This document shows, in pieces, positions 9,207 to 19,094 of a stretch of DNA of 64,000 nt. The translations under genes and the position numbers were made by a program. The notes below the pieces were generated by a model. That model was given only the letters and a program-made list of their open reading frames with translations. It did no database searches and had not been told where the DNA came from. Position 1 is the stretch's first letter. Each line of letters opens with the position of its first letter. The stretch spans positions 1 through 64,000 of the forward strand of contig NZ_SZTO01000015.1 in assembly GCF_013369385.1 (NCBI RefSeq), given 5' to 3'. Origin of the DNA: Vibrio sp. 05-20-BW147. GTDB taxonomy: Bacteria; Pseudomonadota; Gammaproteobacteria; Enterobacterales; Vibrionaceae.

Positions 9207-10064
9207 ATGGCAAATACCTATACTCCTCCAGCAGTCTGGACCATGAATGAAGAAAACGGCGGTCAGTGGGCGAGCATCAACCGTCCAGATTCGGGTGCGA
9301 GATTTGAACGAGAGCTGCCGGTCGGCTCACACCCACTCCAGCTTTACTCTATGGGAACACCCAATGGTCAGAAGGTGACCATCATGCTGGAGGAGTTGTT
9401 GGCTCTTGGCGTGAAAGAAGCCGAATACGATGCGCACATCATCAAGATTGGCGATGCGGATCAGTTTTCGTCGGGCTTTGTGGCGGTGAATCCCAACTCA
9501 AAAATTCCCGCCTTGGTTGACCGATCTGTGGCTGAGCCGATCAATGTGTTTGAGTCGGGTCATATTCTGGTTTATCTCGCCGAGAAGTTTGGCAAATTGC
9601 TGCCTACGGATTTAGCTGCGCGCACTCAAGTCATGAACTGGCTATTCTGGCTGCAAGGTTCAGCCCCCTACTTGGGTGGTGGTTTTGGCCATTTTTATGC
9701 TTACGCACCAGAGAAATTTGAGTACCCGATTAACCGCTTCACCATGGAAGCTAAGCGTCAATTAGATGTGCTGGATAAGCAATTGGCGAAACATCGTTAC
9801 CTCGGTGGCGATGAATATTCGATTGCTGACATCGCTGTTTGGCCTTGGTATGGCAACCTTGTGCTGGGCAAACTGTACAATGCGGCTGAGTTTTTAGACG
9901 TGGCGAGCTACCAGAACGTGGTGCGTTGGGCGAAAGACATTGAACAACGTGACGCAGTAAAACGTGGCCGTATCGTCAATAAAACCTGGGGCGAATCGTG
10001 GGAGATGGTGGAAGAGCGTCACAGCGCCAGTGACATCGATAAAGCGTTAGCCAGCCAAGCTTGA
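9207..10064 (+). CDS. yghU: Glutathione-dependent disulfide-bond oxidoreductase YghU
   Basis: A 285-residue cytoplasmic protein of the Nu-class glutathione transferases. It matches E. coli YghU along its length as I recall it, including LPVGSHPLQLYSMGTPNGQKVTIMLEELL, here cited as PLQLYSMGTPNGQKVT, and NWLFWLQGSAPYLGGGFGHF. Members of this class bind two glutathione molecules and reduce organic disulfides and hydroperoxides, with weak classical transferase activity. The thioredoxin-like N-domain runs from about 45 to 130 and the helical C-domain from about 140 to 265. The ribosome binding site AAAAGGAC precedes the ATG. A strong hairpin terminator follows at 10084. Likely role: thiol and peroxide stress. 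Confidence 0.93.
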   Translation: MANTYTPPAVWTMNEENGGQWASINRPDSGARFERELPVGSHPLQLYSMGTPNGQKVTIMLEELLALGVKEAEYDAHIIKIGDADQFSSGFVAVNPNSKIPALVDRSVAEPINVFESGHILVYLAEKFGKLLPTDLAARTQVMNWLFWLQGSAPYLGGGFGHFYAYAPEKFEYPINRFTMEAKRQLDVLDKQLAKHRYLGGDEYSIADIAVWPWYGNLVLGKLYNAAEFLDVASYQNVVRWAKDIEQRDAVKRGRIVNKTWGESWEMVEERHSASDIDKALASQA

Positions 10065-10083
10065 GCATCCTGTCTATCTATTC

Positions 10084-10114
10084 AAAAGCCTCTGAAATCA
10101 GAGGCTTTTCTTTT
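10084..10114. terminator. Rho-independent terminator, bidirectional
   Basis: AAAAGCCTCTGA at 10084-10095 pairs with TCAGAGGCTTTT at 10098-10109, followed by CTTTT. The A-run on the left gives a matching T-run on the minus strand. It serves yghU and probably the convergent HD-GYP gene as well. Confidence 0.9.
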
Positions 10115-10136
10115 ACGCTGTGTTTTTTGTGGCCAG

Positions 10137-11483
10137 TTAGGCCGTTAACGTGGTCGGCGGTGAAAGCGACATCGTGGTCTGCGTTTCCGCTTGCTCGCAC
10201 GGTGTTGAGAGTTGTTGTTCAGAATCTTCAACACTGATTTGGTAGCAAGTGTTGAGATTGCGCGCGAGATGATCGTAAACATCGGCATCCAACTTACTCT
10301 GTATCACCATCGGCCGCATGATGTTGGTGATCTCTTGTGGCGACAACTTGTTGCGATAGGGACGGTTTTGCGACAGTGCTTGAAACACATCGGCAATGGC
10401 GATAATACGTGATGGGAGATCGATCTGCTCAGCCGTTTTTCCGTACGGATAGCCACTACCATCTAACCTTTCATGGTGATTAGACGCCCATTCGCTAAGT
10501 TTCGAGTTGGGGAATATCATTTTTAACGCAACATCGGTATCGACGGTGTGCCGTCTGATGTGAATATATTCGTTTTCCGTTAGAGGTCCTTCTTTATGCA
10601 AGATCTCGTCTGGGGTTCTCAATTTGCCAATGTCATGCACCAATCCAGCCACGTAGATCAGCTTGCTGGTCGATTTTGGCAACCCCATTCGATTGGCAAG
10701 ATATTCACTGAGTTCTGCCACTTTGAGTGAATGCTGATAGGTGAAGGGGCTTTTCGCATCGACAATGCCTGCAATAAACCGCCCGAGCTGAGTTAAGGCC
10801 GACAACGAGAGGTCTTGATGTAGCCATTTGAGCTGGTTGAATGAAAATGGGATGGTTTCAATGTGGGTCGCATCCATCGCAAACCAAAATCCGTCTTTGT
10901 GAATCAAAGTAATCAACGCATCAACAAACGTAGGACAAAATAAGCTGCCTTTATGCAGAGTGAGCTCCTCGGTGATCGCTTTTTTGTACAAAGTGATGAG
11001 ATCCTGATGGGTGTTTTTCAGATATTTTGCGCGTAAAAAATCCAGCCGGTCCGCCAAGTAAATGAGAGCAGCAACATCTTTTTCATAGGGGCTGATAGGG
11101 GCGTGCTGTAAATGAAGCCAGTCGGTATGGTGGTAGAGAATGATGTTAGAAAATTGAGCCAGTAACTCACACTGCTCGAGGGCTTGAAAGCCGATGTGGC
11201 AGTGCTGCTCACTTTCACTGGGCAGCATATCGCTAATCAGGTGGGAATGTTCTGTGGTTTGTGAAACGCCACAATCATGAATCAGCCCAGAGAGAAAACA
11301 AAACTCTTGCTTTTTCTTTTCCCAGCCAAGTACTTGTGCACATTGATAGGCGATGTAAGCGACACGATGATTATGATTTAAATCATCAACACCAACGTAA
11401 TCGAGTGCGCGTGCCACCCATATCAAGGCGTGTTTGAGATCGACGCTAAACGCATCTCTACTCACGGGTTTGATGGCTTCCAT
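10137..11483 (-). CDS. Dual-HD protein with C-terminal HD-GYP domain
   Basis: A 448-residue cytoplasmic protein with two HD-fold halves. The N-terminal half has His39, LIHDCG at 67-72 and YHHTDW near 117-122, a partial metal-binding set. The C-terminal half is a full HD-GYP domain: TYQHSLKVAELS, VHDIGK at 282-287, HHERLDGSGYP at 336-346, then IIAIADVFQALSQNRPYR. HD-GYP enzymes degrade c-di-GMP to GMP with bound metals. The N-terminal half may be catalytic, or may only sense or dimerise. There is no receiver or membrane segment. The gene is monocistronic. Confidence 0.92.
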   Translation of the reverse strand: MEAIKPVSRDAFSVDLKHALIWVARALDYVGVDDLNHNHRVAYIAYQCAQVLGWEKKKQEFCFLSGLIHDCGVSQTTEHSHLISDMLPSESEQHCHIGFQALEQCELLAQFSNIILYHHTDWLHLQHAPISPYEKDVAALIYLADRLDFLRAKYLKNTHQDLITLYKKAITEELTLHKGSLFCPTFVDALITLIHKDGFWFAMDATHIETIPFSFNQLKWLHQDLSLSALTQLGRFIAGIVDAKSPFTYQHSLKVAELSEYLANRMGLPKSTSKLIYVAGLVHDIGKLRTPDEILHKEGPLTENEYIHIRRHTVDTDVALKMIFPNSKLSEWASNHHERLDGSGYPYGKTAEQIDLPSRIIAIADVFQALSQNRPYRNKLSPQEITNIMRPMVIQSKLDADVYDHLARNLNTCYQISVEDSEQQLSTPCEQAETQTTMSLSPPTTLTA

Positions 11484-11599
11484 ATACCGCTCCTAGCCGA
11501 GTGACATTGTTGCTAAACTTATATGAGTCTTATTGCTTAAATCTTAGTCCAGTAGTAGGTTTTCAGCCAATTTGACCTTAGTCGCATCCTAAGGAAAAA

Positions 11600-13408
11600 C
11601 TAATTTTGTATTTCGGTGGAAATGTCCCGTTGGCGTAATTGAAGCTTCGAAATGCGCTTAGTAAGGGTATAAATGCGTTTGAGTGTTTCCACCCATTCCA
11701 TTTCATAACGAAAAATGCGCAGACGGTTGGGCTGCTCTTCCGATAAACGCTGCGCTTGGTGCGCTAACACTGCGTCAATCAGTGAATTCAGTTCACGTTT
11801 GGCATTCAAAACCAACTGGGCCGTGGCGGGATCATCGCGACGAATGGCGTTAACGCAGTCGAGCAAAGTTCGGTTCACTTTGTCTTGCACGGTATCTAAG
11901 GTGGTGCGCATTTGTGGGCTTATCACAATATCGTCGTTGAGCGCCTTGTAAGCCAATGGTAATAAAGAATTCACCACCAAATCCGCGATGCTTTCCAGTT
12001 GGTCGGTGATGCTGATCAGCTTAATTTGCCGCGCGCTTTGCGCATCGGAGAGCGGCTCGCGACGCAGGCGACCCAAATAAGACAAGATCGTGCTGTGCAG
12101 TTGATCAACCTCTTCTTCAATCGATTCAATCTGGTTGAGTGTCTCGCGCACCATTTGAGTTTCTTGTGCATCTTTGCACTTTGGTGCCAATGGTGGCAGC
12201 ATGTTGAGCATATTACACACCCTTCTGCCAACTCGCCCGAGCTCGAGTTGCGCTTGGTCGAGCGCGATATCGGGCGTAGGCAAAAAGGCGTCGTTGATGT
12301 ATTTGGTTTGAACGGTGGCTTCGCTTTTTTCGGTTGACGTATGAGGCAAGAGCTTGCGAACCAGCCAAACAAATACGCTAGCAAACGGAAGCATGATCAA
12401 GGTGTTTAACACATTAAACAGAGTGTTGGCATTAGCGATTTGTCGCGGCAGTTCAGCGGCCATTCGCTCTGTCCCCAAGAGCTCAGGATGAAGCGGAGAT
12501 AGCATGATCGCCAGCTCGCTCAATACGCTGATCAGAGGTAGCCAAATAATCACGCCTATGACATTAAAAATGATGTGAATGGTCGCGGCCTGCACCGCCT
12601 CTCTTGGTTTACCTATTGCTGCCAACACAGCAGTAACACAGGTACCAATATTGGCACCCATTGCCAATGCAATCCCGGTTTCGAGTGGAATAAAACCTTG
12701 GCCAGCAAGCACAATCACAATCCCTGTGGTGGCAGATGAAGATTGGACCAAAGCCGTAAAGGCTGCGGCAATCAAAATTGCCAGCAACAAGTTATCCATG
12801 TGCGCCATCAAATCAATAAAGGGTTGATAGCTTCGCAGCGGCGCCATCGCTTCACTCATCAAATTCATTCCAAGAAAGATCAAACCGAGGCCAAACAGCA
12901 TATTGCCGTAGTGTTGAGTGGTTTCCTTTTTTGAGGTGAAAAACATCATAAAACCGATCGCCACCATCACCAATGCCGCCTTGGTGACTTTGAAGGCGAT
13001 GATTTGCGCGGTGACCGTGGTGCCGATGTTGGCTCCCATGATGACGCCGACCGCTTGTGGTAGCGACATTAATCCGGCAGAAATAAAACCGACCAGCAGC
13101 ACCGTGGTCACTGATGAAGATTGAATGATCGCTGTAATGCCCGTGCCCGTCAGTACCCCTGCGACACGGTTGGTGGTGAGTTTGGCCAGCCACTGTTTCA
13201 TCTTATTGCCTGCGGCGCGTTTGAGCGCATCAGACATTTTTTCCATGCCGTAGAGGAAGATCGCCAGCCCACCTAAAAGCCCGACCGTCATCGGCAGATA
13301 GTCGATTTCTTGCGCGCCAGAGGCGGCCAATAAAGGGAAGGAAGGAAATGAAGCCAGCACGAAAAGTACTGAGCGAGGAAAAGCAAACACACGGCTTAAA
13401 CTCATCAT
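11600..13408 (-). CDS. Na+/Pi cotransporter family protein with PhoU-like tail
   Basis: A 602-residue inner-membrane protein of the type II sodium-phosphate cotransporter family (NptA/YjbB-like). Two inverted repeats each carry the substrate motifs: IIQSSSVTTVLL with GANIGTTVTA, and LVQSSSATTGIV with GANIGTCVTA. About eight to ten helices occupy residues 30-370. The C-terminal 200 residues are hydrophilic and helical (ESIEEEVDQLHSTILSYLGR), like PhoU, as in E. coli YjbB. I prefer the tandem ATG at 13408 over an upstream GTG at 13417. A role in phosphate export or uptake is family knowledge; direction cannot be told from sequence. Confidence 0.9.
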   Translation of the reverse strand: MMSLSRVFAFPRSVLFVLASFPSFPLLAASGAQEIDYLPMTVGLLGGLAIFLYGMEKMSDALKRAAGNKMKQWLAKLTTNRVAGVLTGTGITAIIQSSSVTTVLLVGFISAGLMSLPQAVGVIMGANIGTTVTAQIIAFKVTKAALVMVAIGFMMFFTSKKETTQHYGNMLFGLGLIFLGMNLMSEAMAPLRSYQPFIDLMAHMDNLLLAILIAAAFTALVQSSSATTGIVIVLAGQGFIPLETGIALAMGANIGTCVTAVLAAIGKPREAVQAATIHIIFNVIGVIIWLPLISVLSELAIMLSPLHPELLGTERMAAELPRQIANANTLFNVLNTLIMLPFASVFVWLVRKLLPHTSTEKSEATVQTKYINDAFLPTPDIALDQAQLELGRVGRRVCNMLNMLPPLAPKCKDAQETQMVRETLNQIESIEEEVDQLHSTILSYLGRLRREPLSDAQSARQIKLISITDQLESIADLVVNSLLPLAYKALNDDIVISPQMRTTLDTVQDKVNRTLLDCVNAIRRDDPATAQLVLNAKRELNSLIDAVLAHQAQRLSEEQPNRLRIFRYEMEWVETLKRIYTLTKRISKLQLRQRDISTEIQN

Positions 13409-13597
13409 AGCAACCACTCAAATTGTTTTAATTATCACTAATAAGAATAGACAGGTTTCGCATGGCAAGGGGAAAAGCTTGTTCGCCGATTTCTGCGACT
13501 GATCTCCTGAAAAAAGGTTATCGTATCTATATAAAATAGGTTGAATAGATGGATGGCGATATATTCTGTAGATAAATTATTACTAGGGACGAGATTT

Positions 13598-16348
13598 ATG
13601 CGAAGTATGTTGTTCTTCCCAGCATTACTACTGTCAGGTTGTGCTTTAACCCCCAACTCCACGCCATTACAACAAGATGCCAACTGGACAGTTGGTCAGT
13701 TACCCAATGGCATGAAATACCACATTTACCCCACAGATGATCAGGAGATCTCGCTGCGTTTGACCGTCAATATCGGTTCCTTCCAAGAGAGTGAGCAGCA
13801 GAAAGGGTACGCGCATCTTGTGGAACATATGGCCTTTAACGGCAGTCAACATTTTGCAGGCAATGATGTGATTAAACTCTTTGCGCAAGCAGGAGGTAGC
13901 TTTGGCGCAGACATCAATGCGTTCACGACGTACCAGCAGACCACTTACAAGCTGGAACTCAATGATGCCAGTCATCTACAACAAGCATTGGTTTGGATGC
14001 GCGATGTCAGCGATGGCATTGAGTTTGATCCTCAAGAAGTGGAAAAAGAGAAAGGCGTCATTCTTGGTGAGTGGCGTCGTGCTCGCCCGGAAGACAAGCC
14101 CTTTGCATTGAATGCCTACTATGCGTCGATAGATGACACTGTTTATGAGAAACATGATCCGATTGGCGATCGAGAATCGATTGAAAACGCCACGGCGGAG
14201 TCATTGAAGTCGTTCTACCAAACTTGGTATCAACCGCAATATTCAGAGTTAATCATTACTGGCAATGTTGGCGTTGAAGAGATCACCACCCTCATTGAAG
14301 AAAAATTTGCCAATTGGCAGATAACGGCCAATAACGTCGTTGAAAAACGCCGCGACATTCCGGTGAAAACGGAGCCTAGAGTGTTGTTTAGCAGCGTGAT
14401 GGAATCGCCAAGTGTTCATTTTGCTATCGACCGCGGGTTTGTAGGCATGAGCACATCAGCGCAACAACAACAGATGTGGCATGACGACGTGAGCGCTAAG
14501 CTGATTCAACAGCGTCTCTACTCGGTGCTCAATGACGCTGCGGAGCCGTATCAATATGTTTATGCCAATGCCTTCGTCAATAACTACAGCCGTATGCTCG
14601 CGGGTGGTGTGTCATACGCGCCAGGTCAACGACACGAAATGCATCGCCTTTTTGTCGAAACACTCGCTTCGCTGCGCGATTATGGCGTCAGCCAAGCAGA
14701 GCTTGACAGTGTGATGTCGGCGTATCAAACAGAACTAACTAACTTAGACAGTGATTGGCAGCAACGGAAACCCTTTCATATTGCGGACAACCGTGTCATC
14801 GATCTTGACCAAGGCAGTGTCAGTCAATCGAAGCAGAGTTATCAAGCTCATTTAACCCAATTTATTGCCCTCAATACATTGGCGATCGCAAACGAGCAAT
14901 TACAGGGTCTACTTAAAGAAGAGCCTGTGTTCATCATGGGCTTAGGCAAAGGTGAGCATATGGCCACTTGGGCGAAAACCCCCAAGCAGATTGCGGCCGC
15001 GTATCAGCGACCGGGCGTAAAACCTTTGACTCTGGCAGTGAAGAATGAGGGCTTCCTTCAGCCCGTTATCGATGGCCAGATTGTCGATATCCGTGACCAT
15101 GACGGTGGTTTTAAGGTCTATTCGCTATCCAATGGTGTGGAAGTGTGGTTCCAGCAGGATGCACAAGCGGGTAAACGTGCCTACCTCAATTTTGCAAGTC
15201 TAGGAGGCAAAGCAGCGATAGATCCAAGCTTGTATCCTGCTTATGACATAACCACTCTTGCGGCCATTCGCAGCGGCTTAGGCGCGTTTTCTGGCACAGA
15301 ACTGGACAGCTATTTGCGCAAACATGATTTGATGATCAATCCCATTTTGGGTACCACCTATCATGGTGTTGAAATGATCGGCGCCAAAGAAAAATTGGCC
15401 ATCACTTTGAATGCGCTCTATAACCTAGCAACAGAGATCAATGTTGAACCACGTCAACTGGATGCAGTGAAGAAAGAGTTTGAGCAAGACAGTACCGCAT
15501 TTTTAAGAGCAGGTATCGGACAACTGGTTTTACAGGCGAATCGTTCCGTCTATTTACCTTCTACTCGTCATCGTCTTGTCACTGGAGAGCAAATGGAGCG
15601 CGTGACCGCTGAGCAAGTTCAAGCGATTCACCATGAGCTTTTCGGCAAAAATCATGGCTTCAAAATGGTGTTGATTGCGGATCTCACGCCAGAACAAGTT
15701 GCCCCTTTACTAAGACAGTATGTGGCGTCCATCGAGCTACAACCGGGCAATGCACTGAGTTATAACGTCGCCTATCAACCGAACTTACCCGACAGCACCG
15801 TGGTGAAAGAGGGAAGTCAAGAATCTTCTTTGCATTGGGTGCGAGTAGTAAACCAGAATGTTGCCGCGAAAGTGGGCAAAGATATGTTTATTGAAGACAT
15901 GCTGCAACGTATCGCCTCTGCTCGTATTTTGGATCAAGTGCGTGAAAAAGCGAGTTTGGATTACAACCCAGCGGTGTATCCGGTAATGCAAGATCAAGAA
16001 ACGGTGTCAGATTGGGTCTTTGAGTCGCAGATCGCCCCCAAAGACGCCAAATTGATGGGTCAACAAGTTGAACAGGTGATGGCTGAGTTGGCGGAAAACA
16101 TCACGCAAGAGGAAGTCAATACCGCAGCAAAACAACTCAGTGCCGATTTGAGAGCCTTGGACAGCGATCCCCGTTTTCGTAACGGCTTCTATATCCGTTA
16201 TTTGATCAACCGCTATGGTATCGATGCGCTAGTGTCTTACGAGAAAACCGCGCAAAGCGTGACCTTGGAAGAGGTTCAACAAAGAGCACAAAGCACCTTT
16301 GGTGAAGGTGTGAAGCGGATGACGTTTGTCCTAGAGCCTAAAGAGTAG
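13598..16348 (+). CDS. M16-family zinc protease, lipoprotein (PqqL-like)
   Basis: A 916-residue insulinase-family metallopeptidase. A lipoprotein signal with box LLSGC puts the lipidated Cys at 15, so it should be anchored in the envelope and face the periplasm. The active N-terminal half has the inverted zinc motif HLVEH at 73-77, with the distal Glu expected in EVEKEKGVILGE. The C-terminal half is the non-catalytic M16 repeat. Length and layout resemble E. coli PqqL, a periplasmic protease linked there to iron piracy from host protein fragments; no PQQ genes lie nearby. I chose the ATG at 13598 because AGGGACGAG precedes it and it gives a proper signal; the frame is open from 13541. Terminator at 16398. 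Confidence 0.9.
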   Translation: MRSMLFFPALLLSGCALTPNSTPLQQDANWTVGQLPNGMKYHIYPTDDQEISLRLTVNIGSFQESEQQKGYAHLVEHMAFNGSQHFAGNDVIKLFAQAGGSFGADINAFTTYQQTTYKLELNDASHLQQALVWMRDVSDGIEFDPQEVEKEKGVILGEWRRARPEDKPFALNAYYASIDDTVYEKHDPIGDRESIENATAESLKSFYQTWYQPQYSELIITGNVGVEEITTLIEEKFANWQITANNVVEKRRDIPVKTEPRVLFSSVMESPSVHFAIDRGFVGMSTSAQQQQMWHDDVSAKLIQQRLYSVLNDAAEPYQYVYANAFVNNYSRMLAGGVSYAPGQRHEMHRLFVETLASLRDYGVSQAELDSVMSAYQTELTNLDSDWQQRKPFHIADNRVIDLDQGSVSQSKQSYQAHLTQFIALNTLAIANEQLQGLLKEEPVFIMGLGKGEHMATWAKTPKQIAAAYQRPGVKPLTLAVKNEGFLQPVIDGQIVDIRDHDGGFKVYSLSNGVEVWFQQDAQAGKRAYLNFASLGGKAAIDPSLYPAYDITTLAAIRSGLGAFSGTELDSYLRKHDLMINPILGTTYHGVEMIGAKEKLAITLNALYNLATEINVEPRQLDAVKKEFEQDSTAFLRAGIGQLVLQANRSVYLPSTRHRLVTGEQMERVTAEQVQAIHHELFGKNHGFKMVLIADLTPEQVAPLLRQYVASIELQPGNALSYNVAYQPNLPDSTVVKEGSQESSLHWVRVVNQNVAAKVGKDMFIEDMLQRIASARILDQVREKASLDYNPAVYPVMQDQETVSDWVFESQIAPKDAKLMGQQVEQVMAELAENITQEEVNTAAKQLSADLRALDSDPRFRNGFYIRYLINRYGIDALVSYEKTAQSVTLEEVQQRAQSTFGEGVKRMTFVLEPKE

Positions 16349-16397
16349 TGCGCCAATTGGTTGGTGGTGTTTACCACTAACGGTGTTTTACGCCAAT

Positions 16398-16432
16398 AAA
16401 AATGGATTAGCTTTTCGGCTAATCCATTTTTT
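16398..16432. terminator. Rho-independent terminator, bidirectional
   Basis: AAAAATGGATTAGC at 16398-16411 pairs with GCTAATCCATTTTT at 16418-16431 across a 6-base loop. Flanking A- and T-runs let it work in both directions between the convergent protease and glyoxalase-fold genes. Confidence 0.9.
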
Positions 16433-16456
16433 ACGCTAATCTATTGTGCTCTGCGA

Positions 16457-16942
16457 TTACTCGTAATCTGAAGCGTAGGTTTCTTCGTAGGTGTGCGAGT
16501 AAAGCTCAAACAAGTTACCAAATGGGTCTTCTAGGTAGACCATTTTCGCTGGCTTGTTGTCGTCTTCTGGGTGGTAACGCATGATGTCCATACGCACTTT
16601 ACCGCCAAACTCTTCTGTGCGTTTAATGACGCCTTCAAAATCATCGGTTTGTAGACAGAAATGGAAGATGCCAAGGCGAGAGAAATCCACAACGTGACGC
16701 TCTTGACGTTCTTTCATTTCAAATAGCTCAACGCCAATGCCGTCGGTGGTGACTAAGTGAGCAATGTTGAAGCCTTTAAAACCCTCGCCAAATACTGCAA
16801 TACACATTCTGCCGATGGCGCTTTCACGCTCTTCCACCACTTTGGTGTTGTTCATAACGATTTTTAGGCCAAGTGCATGGGTGTAAAATTCTACCGCTTT
16901 ATCCATGTCACCGACCATGATGCCTACGTGATTCATTTTCAT
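16457..16942 (-). CDS. VOC-superfamily (glyoxalase-fold) metalloenzyme
   Basis: A 161-residue protein with two beta-alpha-beta-beta-beta modules. Four likely metal ligands sit in the usual places: His in MNHVGIMV, Glu in GVELFEM, His in GIFHFCL and Glu in NLFELYSH. It could be a lactoylglutathione lyase-like enzyme or a ring-cleaving or isomerising relative. The frame is open to 17068, but the ATG at 16942 has GGAG seven bases upstream and starts right at the domain, so I chose it. It is divergent from a LysR gene starting at 17130, which may regulate it. Substrate unknown. Confidence 0.87.
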   Translation of the reverse strand: MKMNHVGIMVGDMDKAVEFYTHALGLKIVMNNTKVVEERESAIGRMCIAVFGEGFKGFNIAHLVTTDGIGVELFEMKERQERHVVDFSRLGIFHFCLQTDDFEGVIKRTEEFGGKVRMDIMRYHPEDDNKPAKMVYLEDPFGNLFELYSHTYEETYASDYE

Positions 16943-17129
16943 TTTTCTGCTCCAAACGCTCGTGAGTTCGATTCGTTGATTGGTGTCGATCAGCAAATCC
17001 CGTTGATTGCTGAATCCGTTTCGATGGAGAGAGTATAGGGAGTTATAATTATTACTTGAAATTATCATAATTTATTATTTTAATAATTTTTTGTTTTTAT
17101 CATTAAGCAATCACTTAGGCGGGCAAGCG

Positions 17130-18005
17130 ATGTTAAATCCAGTTTGGCTGACGACCTTTAAAACCTTAATTGAGGTCGGCCACTTTACCAAAACCGCTGA
17201 AAAGCTTTTCATGACTCAACCGGGTGTCAGCCAACACATTCGCAAGCTGGAAGAGAGCTGCGGTGCTGCGCTCATTGAGCGGGACAAAAAGAGTTTTGAA
17301 ATCACCGAAGCGGGGCAGCGCGTTTATCAATACGCAAAACAGTTGGAAAGTGAACAAGCCGAACTGCTGCAAAGTCTGCAATTTGATAATCCACATGCGG
17401 GGGGCTGCCGGGTGGCCTGTTCGGGCGCTTTGGGGTTAAAGCTTTATCCGCAGCTGCTCGATTTACAATGTAAATACCCAGAACTGATCCCCCAGTTGGA
17501 AGTGGCGCCCAATCATAAAATCATTCAAGCGGTACTCAATGGCGAAGCCGATTTAGGCATTGTCACTCACTTGCCGCAACCGGCTTTGTTTGAAGTACAA
17601 GCGCTGGGCTCGGATGAACTTTGTCTGTTTTATCCCGCCAAGTTTAAAGGGGAAACGCTCGCCAGTATTATCGAGTTAGGCTTGATTGAGCACCCTGATG
17701 CGCCGCACTATTTAGAACTCTATTTGGCGCTGTGTGGGGAAGTTGAGCAAGGTCTAGATAGACGACAGGTTCAAAGCTCAGGCTATGTGAATCAGCTGAG
17801 CCAAATTCTTTTACCTGTCGCTCGGGGGCTTGGATTCACCGTATTACCACGCTCGGCAATGAGCCAGTTTTCATTGACGGAGCACTTGGCCATCTACCCA
17901 AGCGCTCAGAGAGTGGAGGAATCTCTTTACTTAATCAGCAAAAAAGCGCGCACTCTGCCAGCACGCTTTGAGGTGGTGGCGCAAGCCATACGACAAGCGC
18001 TGTAG
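17130..18005 (+). CDS. LysR-family transcriptional regulator
   Basis: A 291-residue LysR regulator. The winged HTH at about residues 1-60 includes HFTKTAEKLFMTQPGVSQHI, here split as HFTKTAEKLF and MTQPGVSQHI. It is followed by the linker helix and the two-lobed effector domain. I chose the ATG at 17130, with AGGCGGG upstream, because LysR proteins start close to the HTH; the frame is open from 17091. The gene diverges from the VOC enzyme gene with an AT-rich 190-base gap, the usual LysR arrangement, which suggests that it controls that enzyme and itself. Effector unknown. Confidence 0.9.
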   Translation: MLNPVWLTTFKTLIEVGHFTKTAEKLFMTQPGVSQHIRKLEESCGAALIERDKKSFEITEAGQRVYQYAKQLESEQAELLQSLQFDNPHAGGCRVACSGALGLKLYPQLLDLQCKYPELIPQLEVAPNHKIIQAVLNGEADLGIVTHLPQPALFEVQALGSDELCLFYPAKFKGETLASIIELGLIEHPDAPHYLELYLALCGEVEQGLDRRQVQSSGYVNQLSQILLPVARGLGFTVLPRSAMSQFSLTEHLAIYPSAQRVEESLYLISKKARTLPARFEVVAQAIRQAL

Positions 18006-18033
18006 GTATATTGGCACGAAAAACGGGTTGCGG

Positions 18034-18975
18034 TTATTGAGGTGTGGAGGCAGAGCCTTGCTCTTGTAGCGCTTCGGCTAATTTTCTCTTTAGCCACAAT
18101 ATCGTTGGGCTTGCTTTGTACTTCTCATGAAAATAAACGTTGATGTCGGTATTGAGTGGCGTGGGGCCAAAAGAAATATCGATAGAGCGCAGGCCCGATT
18201 GGCTATCAAGGTTTAAATAGCGTGAACCAAGAAACAGCATATCGCTGTTTTTGGTCACCTCAATCACCGCCGAAGGCAACTCTGAGCGAAAGCCGACCTT
18301 AGCTTGGTGCCCATAGATTTGCAGGAGTTTTTCCGCGACAGATTGGGTGTAGTTCCAGTCAGCGGCGATCAGTGTGGAAAATTCAAATTGATGGCCATCT
18401 TCCACTCGCGCGGTACTTTGTTTATAGGGATGATCGTCACGCACGTAGGCTCTAAAGGTATCTTTAGCGATGGTGGTGTGTAGCACCTCTTTCGGCAAAC
18501 GTTCTATGGCGTAGTTCAAACCAAGATGCACCTTATCATTCACGATGTCCTCGACGCTGGATTTCCCCCAATTAAGAAATTGGATTTGAGCGTTGGGAGC
18601 TTCTGCGCGAATCAAGGTAAACAGGCGTTGGGCAATCCCAGTTAGCAGAAATGGGGAGACAACAATTCTGAGCGGCCTATCAATTTGGCTCGGGTCAAAT
18701 CCACCAGAATAGTTCACCACATGCATCAAATCGTTCATCACTGGGGCCAGTGATTCGGCGAGTTGTTCGGCAAACTCCGTGGCTTTGAGCCCGTGATAGG
18801 TCTTCACAAAGAGCTCATCACCGAATGAGTCTCTTAAGCGCTGTAGCGATTTACTCACCGCCGGTTGAGAGATAAAAAGCCTCTCGGCGGCTTTACGCAT
18901 GTTTCTTTCTTGGTTGAGAATCAAAAAAGTTCGCAATAAGTTAAGGTCGAGTTTTGAAAAGAGATCTCTTGCCAT
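18034..18975 (-). CDS. LysR-family transcriptional regulator
   Basis: A 313-residue LysR regulator. The N-terminal HTH reads MRKAAERLFISQPAVSKSLQ and is followed by RLRDSFGDELFVKT. The effector domain spans about residues 95-300. The start ATG at 18975 matches the family (MARDLFSKLDLNLLRTFL). It is convergent with the previous LysR gene, with 28 bases between stops. No obvious divergent target is adjacent: the upstream 119 bases contain a hairpin, then a very small gene on the same strand. The regulated genes are unknown. Confidence 0.9.
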   Translation of the reverse strand: MARDLFSKLDLNLLRTFLILNQERNMRKAAERLFISQPAVSKSLQRLRDSFGDELFVKTYHGLKATEFAEQLAESLAPVMNDLMHVVNYSGGFDPSQIDRPLRIVVSPFLLTGIAQRLFTLIRAEAPNAQIQFLNWGKSSVEDIVNDKVHLGLNYAIERLPKEVLHTTIAKDTFRAYVRDDHPYKQSTARVEDGHQFEFSTLIAADWNYTQSVAEKLLQIYGHQAKVGFRSELPSAVIEVTKNSDMLFLGSRYLNLDSQSGLRSIDISFGPTPLNTDINVYFHEKYKASPTILWLKRKLAEALQEQGSASTPQ

Positions 18976-19056
18976 TTACTGGAGTCCAAACCATCTGAAA
19001 TCGCTGTGTAGCATGAGTATAAGTGATTGAGAGATATAAGCGATACCTGTTCGCCA

Positions 19057-19080
19057 TTGCCGTGATTGTCACGGCAATTT
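19057..19080. terminator. Hairpin upstream of the LysR gene
   Basis: TTGCCGTGA at 19057-19065 pairs with TCACGGCAA at 19069-19077 across three bases. It lies between the small-protein gene and the LysR gene, both on the minus strand. No T-run follows on the minus strand, so it may be a weak terminator or a 3' end stabiliser. Confidence 0.45.
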
Positions 19081-19094
19081 GCTAAGGGGATCTG

